Shown: piece by piece, positions 57,943-64,000 of the stretch
Layout: each line of letters starts with the position of its first letter
How positions within the stretch are numbered: position 1 is the first letter of the stretch
Origin: Oncomelania hupensis
Taxonomy: Eukaryota; Mollusca; Gastropoda; Littorinimorpha; Pomatiopsidae
Length of the DNA stretch: 64,000 nt
Assembly: GCA_036898135.1 (NCBI GenBank)
Contig: CM072515.1
Coordinates: 75,363,072-75,427,071 of the forward strand
Direction of reading: 5' to 3'
Program-made: the position numbers and the translations under genes
Notes under the pieces: model-generated
What the model saw: only the letters and a program-made list of their open reading frames with translations
Databases searched by the model: none
What the model was told of the DNA's origin: nothing

Positions 57943-58095
57943 CCAGGGATGGATTTAACCGTAAATTACCGTTTTTTTACCGGTTTGAGAATAAAAATAC
58001 CGGTTGAAAAATCAGTAGCCGGTAGAGCCTACCGGTTCTTATTTTGTTTGACTGGTTTCAAAAATAAAGGAAAAGAGAAAGAAAAACAAGAGAAA

Positions 58096-58164
<69 letters not shown>

Positions 58165-58650
58165 CCAGCCAGCCACGCTGATTATATGTGTTTAGGGAGT
58201 GTAGACGAGAGGCCTGCGAATGCGTTCAGTAGCCTTGCCATATTCTTTGAGGTAATTAATACAGAATGATAAAACATTGGCGGGCGCAAGGCTATCGTGA
58301 ATACGGATAAATTAAACTCGCGCACTTTTCGATGTTTTCTTTCCTCGTGCTCGTCAGTTTGTATTGCGACAGTGGCAGATAGGCTAGTAATAATGAAGAA
58401 GCAAAAATCTTTTTTCATTTTTTGCTAAGTGGGAGAGGGGCGATAAAAGAAGTTTATGTGAAGACGAAGATGTTTCTAATGAAACAGAAAGTGCATTAAC
58501 AGAGTCGCCATCTACTTATATAAAATAGTGACGCATTATTAAGCTTTGCTATGGGTCATACCGGTTTCCATGACCGGCCTACCGGTTTGTGTTCGAGTGG
58601 GTTTGTTTACTGTGACGTCGTACCGGTTTTGCAAATCCCTAGGACGATCA
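57943..58650. repeat. Candidate MITE rich in ACCGGTT
   Basis: Ends CAGGGATGGATTTAACCG and, inverted, TAGGGATTTGCAAAACCGGT. At least eight ACCGG(T) motifs sit near the two ends. An (AG)n run is at 58100-58164. No clear target duplication. Confidence 0.4.
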
Positions 58651-58775
58651 CTGTAATTCAATTTAGGCCTATACTTTATAGTATTCGAATCTTTAAATTT
58701 CCGGAGAAGGACGAGTAAGCTAAGCGAAATCTTTTTTTTTTTCATAACTCGAGATCAGAGTTAAATAGTTCGTTA

Positions 58776-58920
58776 GGTTATTCATTGCTTACAGGGTCCA
58801 TTGGACTGCAAAGAGCTGAATCAGGACCATTTATCAGTACAACTTATGTTAATCTGATAAATAAAAATTGGTGCAACAACAACAAGAATCAGGACCACAA
58901 AATCAAGGCCATAACTTCGC
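58776..58920 (-). repeat. SINE-like 3' fragment containing a small retroposon
   Basis: Similar to 29194-29260 (tail side, GGGTCCATTGGACTGCAAAG). A 56-nt insert at 58830-58885 ending in (CAA)n is flanked by GAATCAGGACCA (58818-58829 and 58886-58897). Confidence 0.75.
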
Positions 58921-59442
58921 TAATAGCAGTAGTAGTAAGCAGCACATTTAATTAGTAAAAACTTTAAGTTATTTATTTATTTAGTTTTGTTTGTTATTAT
59001 TTGTTATTATTATTATCATTATTTACTTCTTATTTTTTAAATAGTGTGCTGCTGTGCGTGCTCAATTGTGTAAATTTGGTCAGCGACATTTTGTTTGTTT
59101 TTGCTGAAGTTGGGTGTAGCCTGAAATATTCAGATGGGGTAACTGGTGTTTTTTTCTTATCGATTAACCAAAGTTTTCAGATGATTTATGGAAATGTCCG
59201 CCTGCCACTCAACATGTCTTTATACGCGTTTCTCATTAAAATACATATCATTAAAATACATATCATTAAAATACATAAAACAAATTCACTGTATCAGTTA
59301 AAAAGAGTAATATTAGTTCAATAAATAATTGTTTGGTGCCTGCAATACAAATGTCAGTTTTTTGAGACCATTATAAACTTGCTGTGCCTTGTTGTGTTGA
59401 AGGGATATCAACGTGTCCATAGAGCTTTACAATTGTGTCTTG

Positions 59443-59730
59443 GTTTTATTATTGATATAGATGTGAAATATCGTTATATGTGTGCATTATGTGTTATGTA
59501 TTATTATTGATATAGATGTGAAATATCGTTATATGTGTGCATTATGTGTTATGTATTATTATTGATATAGATGTGAAATATCGTTATATGTGTGCATTAT
59601 GTGTTATGTTTTATTATTGATATAGATGTGAAATATCGTTATATGTGTGCATTATGTGTTATGTATTATTATTGATATAGATGTGAAATATCGTTATATG
59701 TGTGCATTATGTGTTATGTATTATTCTGCT
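59443..59730. repeat. 55-bp minisatellite
   Basis: Five nearly identical copies of TATTATTATTGATATAGATG…GTGCATTATGTGTTATG. Near-identity implies recent amplification. Confidence 0.9.
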
Positions 59731-60022
59731 CTTTATTACTAATTGTGTCAGTACATTAATCATCATAAAATAATAATAATACAAACTGCTTCAAAATGTG
59801 AATCTCGACTTGACTTACAGCTTGCAGCTGTGCAGACCGAAACAGAATTATATCTAGATACAACAGAGGCTATTTTTATGAAAGGATGTTTCCCGTAGTC
59901 CTGCAAACATTCGTCCGTAAAACATCGGATAGATTCGCTCGACTCGGAGAGCTCTGTTCGACTTTGATAATTGCCATTTTCGGCGAATGACTGGAACTAC
60001 TTTGGAAAAAACAAGTTCGCGT

Positions 60023-60536
60023 CCTGACAGGAAGTCCTCTCCAGGATAGCACAAACAACCGCTGCCCTGGCAAGGTTGAAGCCCATTTGGAAAGACAAGA
60101 CCATCAGTCTACATTCCAAGATAAGGCTGCTGCTCTCCCTTGTCATCTCCATCTTCCTATACACTTGCAAAACATGGACCTTCACAGCAGATCTACAATG
60201 AAGAATACAAAGCATAGACTATAACACTTTCCTATACACTTGCAAAACATGGACCCTCACAGCAGATCTACAACGAAGAATACAAAGCATAGACTTTAAC
60301 ACTATCCTATACACTTGCAAAACATGGACCCTCACAGCAGATCTACAACGAAGAATACAAAGCATGGACTATAACACTTTCCTATACACTTGCAAAACAT
60401 GGACCCTCACAGCAGATCTACAATGAAGAATACAAAGCATAGACTATAACACTTTCCTATACACTTGCAAACCATGGACCCTCACAGCAGATCTACAACG
60501 AAGAATACAAAGCATGGACTATAACACTTTCAAAGA
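60023..60536 (+). pseudogene. RTE-type LINE copy, right part with internal amplification
   Basis: Continues 56563-57493: EVLSRIAQTTAALARLKPIW, then SLVISIFLYTCKTWT. From 60154 a 75-bp (25-codon) unit, LYTCKTWTLTADLQRRIQS plus MDYNTF, is repeated five times, mostly in frame. It ends in unrelated sequence at about 60536. Confidence 0.85.
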
Positions 60537-60601
60537 TGAAGATAAAAAAGGTGGGAATGGAGTTTGGGAGAGAAAATGGAGGAGGGGGTGGGGGGTGAAC
60601 T

Positions 60602-60720
60602 GCCTGATTACTTCCTACTTCATCACTAAAAAAATAACACTGAAGTCAGGCTACAGTAATGGCCTGAATACTTCCTACTTCATCACTAAGAAAATAACAC
60701 TGAAGTCAGACTTCAGTCAA
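60602..60720. repeat. 60-bp direct duplication
   Basis: Two copies of CCTGATTACTTCCTACTTCA…ACACTGAAGTCAG with few differences. Confidence 0.75.
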
Positions 60721-61761
60721 AAAAGTGCAGGAAACACTTACAATTCCCAAATTAACAGACATCATACAAGTGCATTTTTGCACTTGTACCTCATGAACTC
60801 ATTGAAGTCGCAGAGTGCCAGACTCGGCATCATTCCATAGTCGCAGGAATGTAGGCTATTTTTAAAAAAATCACACCAAATGTACTAGACAACATAGAAA
60901 CATAAAATAAATTGCAAATTAAAGCTTAAAGTATGTATCTTTAATTTCACTTACCACCAATCTGCTATAATCCTCCAGAAAAAAATATTTTGCACCAAAA
61001 ACACATCCCTTTTGCCAAAAAAAACTTTTTTTCATAAGAAGCACAATACCTATATGTTGCACCGATTTTTGATATGAAAATATTTGAGTCTCTTGTTTTT
61101 ATAATGTAAAAACACTGTAGAAATGAATTTTACACAAAAATAATCATGAAACCACAATCTGAAGAGGCATTTGTCACATAACTAAAACAAAATTTTCCCA
61201 ACAATCGGCGTTCAAAACGGGAAGCCATTTTGTAAATGAGTTGCTAGCTTTATAAAAATCGCGATATCTCAAGAGAACCTTGGTCAAAAATATGGTCAAA
61301 GGGAAGCAATCTACTCTAAAAAGACCCCTTTCAAGTATGGGTATTGCTTAGTTCCCTTGGTACTCATTTTCTGTTATAAAAAAAAAAAGGGAACACCCGA
61401 CGTACACATGACAGCGGCACGCTCCTCCGAGGCACCGCTAGTGCCGTAGCACCGTTTCCGGCACGACTTCAAGGAGTTAAAGCCTGACACAGTGCTTTGA
61501 TCTAATGTAATGTGCAAAACAAGTAACACATCATTATAATCATGATCATCATCACTATTATTAGTATTAATACCATCCTTATCATCATACCATTATCACA
61601 GCAACTATGTGTTAAGTTTCTTGATAATGTTTAAAATAAGCCTACTTCAGTGCTGAATTTTAGGACATATAAACTACCAGTAAATTTGGATTACTGTACC
61701 ACATATAACATAGTTATTGTGTTGAAGATGTGATAAAAGAAACAGCAAGTTCCATTACTAC
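60721..61761. other. Non-coding, part of a paralogous intron
   Basis: AT-rich. The patch 61578-61650 (ACCATTATCACAGCAACTAT…) matches 7661-7725 near the zinc-finger exon. No zinc-finger exon is seen here. Confidence 0.5.
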
Positions 61762-61844
61762 CTCAGACTCCACTGGAAGTGTGTCAGGAACGTATTTTTC
61801 CATCTTCACCCACACCATCTTTGTTTGCAATGGGGCAGTACTTT
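61762..61844 (-). pseudogene. Paralogous exon 3'
   Basis: Acceptor …tttctttgttacag (AG at 61845-61846), donor GAG|GTAGTA. Codes STAPLQTKMVWVKMEKYVPD, TLPVESE. Same phases as 53794-53873 but with single splice sites. No downstream zinc-finger exon is visible in the window, and the upstream exon is cut by a LINE, so this is probably a gene remnant. Confidence 0.6.
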
Positions 61845-62119
61845 CTGTAACAAAGAAATCAGAAAATGTATCACGGATGCATGGTTTTCTATGCCAAAGG
61901 TCCCGAGTTCAAACGCTGCAGGTGATGAACGTATGTGACTTAGATACAAGACTTTTCAGGTCACTCACCAAGTGTTTCAGTTTCCTCCCTCCCTTCAATA
62001 ATGGTGTTGGATCCAGTCAATTGTTTTTTTAAATCCAACATTCAAATGTTATTTCCTTTCCGTCTTCTAACAGCCACCTTCCTTTACACCACATGTTTAA
62101 AAAGATCAATGTGTGGTTT

Positions 62120-62300
62120 TTGTGTTGGCTGGAGTGTGTGTAGCATGTGAACATGTATGTTGGCTGGAGTGTGTGTAGCATGTGAACATGTATGTTGGTT
62201 ACAGTGTGTGTAGCATGTGAACATGTATGTTGGTTACAGTGTGTGTAGCTTGTGAACATGTATGTTGGCTGGAGTGTGTGTAGCATGTGAAAATGCATGT
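62120..62300. repeat. 35-bp minisatellite
   Basis: Five to six copies of GTGTGTAGCATGTGAACATG plus TATGTTGGCTGGA, between the two paralogous exons. Confidence 0.85.
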
Positions 62301-62660
62301 TGGTTAAAGATTACCACTCTTTGAGTCTGTTTTAGGAAGAATGCACATTTGGCATCCATAATATTATAGTATCATTAATCTTCAGTTATTTACCTTTTTA
62401 TTTAATCGTACAATTTTTTATTACTAAAGTCTGAAGGATTATGAAGTTTAAACCTGAAAAAATTCTCACCCATAAAAAGATATCCCTGCCACTACTAGAA
62501 CTGAACCCTTGTTGACTGGCACACATGCATGTAACATAGCTCAGAGCCTATCCTATATTTTAGGTCTAAAAAGGTGCAACTGTACAGCAGCTAAGCTACA
62601 ATCACAATATAGGTAACAACATGACAATTATTGCTAAGTATAAAACACTAATATACTTAC

Positions 62661-62725
62661 TGTATCTCTTTGTGTCACTGTCAGGCTCTGTCTTCACTTT
62701 ACACAATTCTGCATTATGTGACTCC
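62661..62725 (-). pseudogene. Paralogous exon 2' (truncated)
   Basis: Codes ESHNAELCKVKTEPDSDTKR then donor A|GTAAGTATATTA, as in exon 2. Only one KTEPD unit remains, and the 5' side is lost near the RTE insertion at about 62745. Confidence 0.6.
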
Positions 62726-62744
62726 TGAAATCAATTATGAGAAT

Positions 62745-64000
62745 ACTGTACTTTTGGATCTGTGTGATAAACGAAGAGAGATGAAAAAGAACACCTCACA
62801 GGGAGCTGATGTCTACCGAAAAATCAACATTGACATCCGAAAAGGCATGCGCACATCAAAGGAGAGCTGGATTGAAGATCAATGCCAGGAAATAGAGAAC
62901 AGTCTGAACAAGAACAACAGCAAGAAAGCCTACCAGACAGCGAAGCGGCTGACAAGCGTCAAACAGCCCAAAGTCTCCACGATCCAAAGCAGGTCTGGCA
63001 TATATATTGGCATATATATGCCTTACAGAAGAACAAGAAGTCTTGGACAGATGGATAGAGTACTGCTCTGACCTTTACAACCATACACCAAATGGAGACC
63101 CATCAGTTCTAGCATGTCCCGAGAACAGAGAAGAAGAAGAAATCCTCCCAATTCTCCGGGAAGAAGTTGAGGCAGCAGTGCAAGCGCTAAAGAAAGGGAA
63201 GTCAGCGGGAGTGGACAACATACCCGCGGAACTGCTACAAGCAGGAGGAGAAGCGATGATTGATGCCCTCACCATTATCTGTAACAAGATCTGGCAGAGT
63301 GGGGAGTGGCCTATACCATGGACCCAGTCGCTTGTCATCACTCTTCCCAAAAAAGGTAACCTTCAGGAGTGTGAAAATTACCGGACCATCAGCCTCATCA
63401 GCCATCCCAGCAAGGTCCTCCTGAAAATAATACTCAACAGGTTGAAACCCCAAGCTGAACAGATCATAGCTGAAGAACACGCAGGATTCAGGGCTGGGCG
63501 AAGTACCACTGAGCAGATTTTTAACCTCAGAATAATCTGTGAGAAATACCTACAGCACCAACAACATCTATATCATGTGTTTATAGACTTCAAGAAGGCG
63601 TTTGACCGAGTCTGGCATGCAGCTCTATGGGCAACAATGAAAGAGTACAACATCAGCCCTAAAATTATTGAAGTCGTCAAAAGCCTGTATGACAAGGCTA
63701 CCAGTGCAGTCCTCCACAACAGCGCCATCGGGAACTAGTTCAGAACAACAATCGGTGTGCGTCAAGGATGCCTACTCTCTCCAACACTCTTCAACATCTT
63801 CCTAGAGCGCATCATGTCAGATGCTCTTGCAGGCCATGAAGGCACAGTCAGCATAGGGGGTAGAGCAATCTCCAATCTTCGTTTTGCAGATGACATTGAT
63901 GGATTGGCTGGAGAGGAACAAGAACTTGAACAGCTGGTACAGAGGCTTGACACCACCTCCAGAGCCTATGGAATGGAAATAAGTGCAGAGAAGGCCAAAA
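62745..64000 (+). pseudogene. RTE-type LINE polyprotein (continues beyond the window)
   Basis: 5'-truncated at about 62745 (LDLCDKRREMKK), after the endonuclease. The linker RTSKESWIEDQCQEIENSLN leads to an AT-repeat insertion at 63000-63025 that shifts the frame. RT then follows: KKGKSAGVDNIPAELLQAGG, LVITLPKKGN, HAGFRAGRSTTEQIF, FIDFKKAFDRVWHAAL, RQGCLLSPTLFN and FADDI at about 63882. A TGG-to-TAG nonsense is at 63736-63738. Role: reverse transcriptase for target-primed insertion. The better of two RTE copies here; the 3' end is outside the window. Confidence 0.88.

Larger units (their letters stand above)
57494..60022. mobile_element. Unclassified 2.5-kb DNA transposon with about 70-bp TIRs
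   Basis: Starting a few bases inside each end, AACTTGTTTTTTCCAAA…TAGTTCCAGTCATT is mirrored over about 70 bp with about 11 mismatches. 8-bp flanks CCCGACAG (57486-57493) and CCTGACAG (60023-60030) differ by one C-to-T. RTE coding sequence continues across the site. No transposase is seen. Inside: a candidate MITE (57943-58650), SINE-like fragments and a 55-bp minisatellite. Confidence 0.75.

Overview
This is a eukaryotic, metazoan window made almost entirely of nested transposable elements inside what looks like the introns of one zinc-finger gene locus. No prokaryotic features are present. The element mix (Gmr1-like and conventional Ty3/gypsy LTR elements, RTE-, CR1- and L1/Tx1-type LINEs, a tRNA-derived SINE, Tc1, pogo-like and hAT DNA transposons) and the high AT and microsatellite content suggest a marine invertebrate. 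A mollusc, perhaps a gastropod, is my best guess, inferred from general resemblance and not proven.

Layout. 1-4092 (minus strand): 5' part of an LTR element with a SCAN-like Gag, a leader with heat-shock-element-like arrays, a primer-binding site and an LTR whose TATA box is split by a Tc1-like transposon (1773-3391). 5340-7497 (minus): a C2H2 zinc-finger exon with 11 good fingers, then a SINE-like insertion and decayed fingers. 8926-28087 (minus): a very young Ty3/gypsy element in the form LTR-internal-LTR-internal-LTR, flanked by one 4-bp target duplication (TGTG). The first internal copy has an intact 2069-codon Gag-Pol frame; the second has one nonsense mutation. 29071-31033: an RTE fragment split by a SINE-like element that is itself split by a pogo-like TA-target element. 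31034-32714: a CR1-like LINE end, a tRNA-derived SINE and another SINE-like copy. 33416-39870: an L1/Tx1-like two-ORF LINE with a broken ORF2. 41329-44629 and 45278-48369: two related hAT elements, each carrying further insertions. The second splits a Gmr1-like gypsy element (44982-52133) whose integrase lies upstream of reverse transcriptase. 53645-56262 and 61762-62725 (minus): small exons of a gene and of a partial paralogue. 56563-60536 and 62745-64000: RTE LINE copies, the first split by a 2.5-kb transposon with long inverted repeats.

Host gene. Splice signals and phases of the exons at 56.1-56.3, 55.2-55.5 and 53.8 kb fit one another and fit the acceptor of the zinc-finger exon at 7497. 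Intron sequence next to the zinc-finger exon (7661-7725) is similar to intron sequence just below the paralogous exon at 61.8 kb. I infer a duplicated zinc-finger gene whose 3' intron was expanded to about 46 kb by transposons. One of its exons has minisatellite amplification of both its acceptor and its donor splice site, which I consider among the most unusual features here, together with the reversed-order pol, the tandem LTR array and the heat-shock-like leader.
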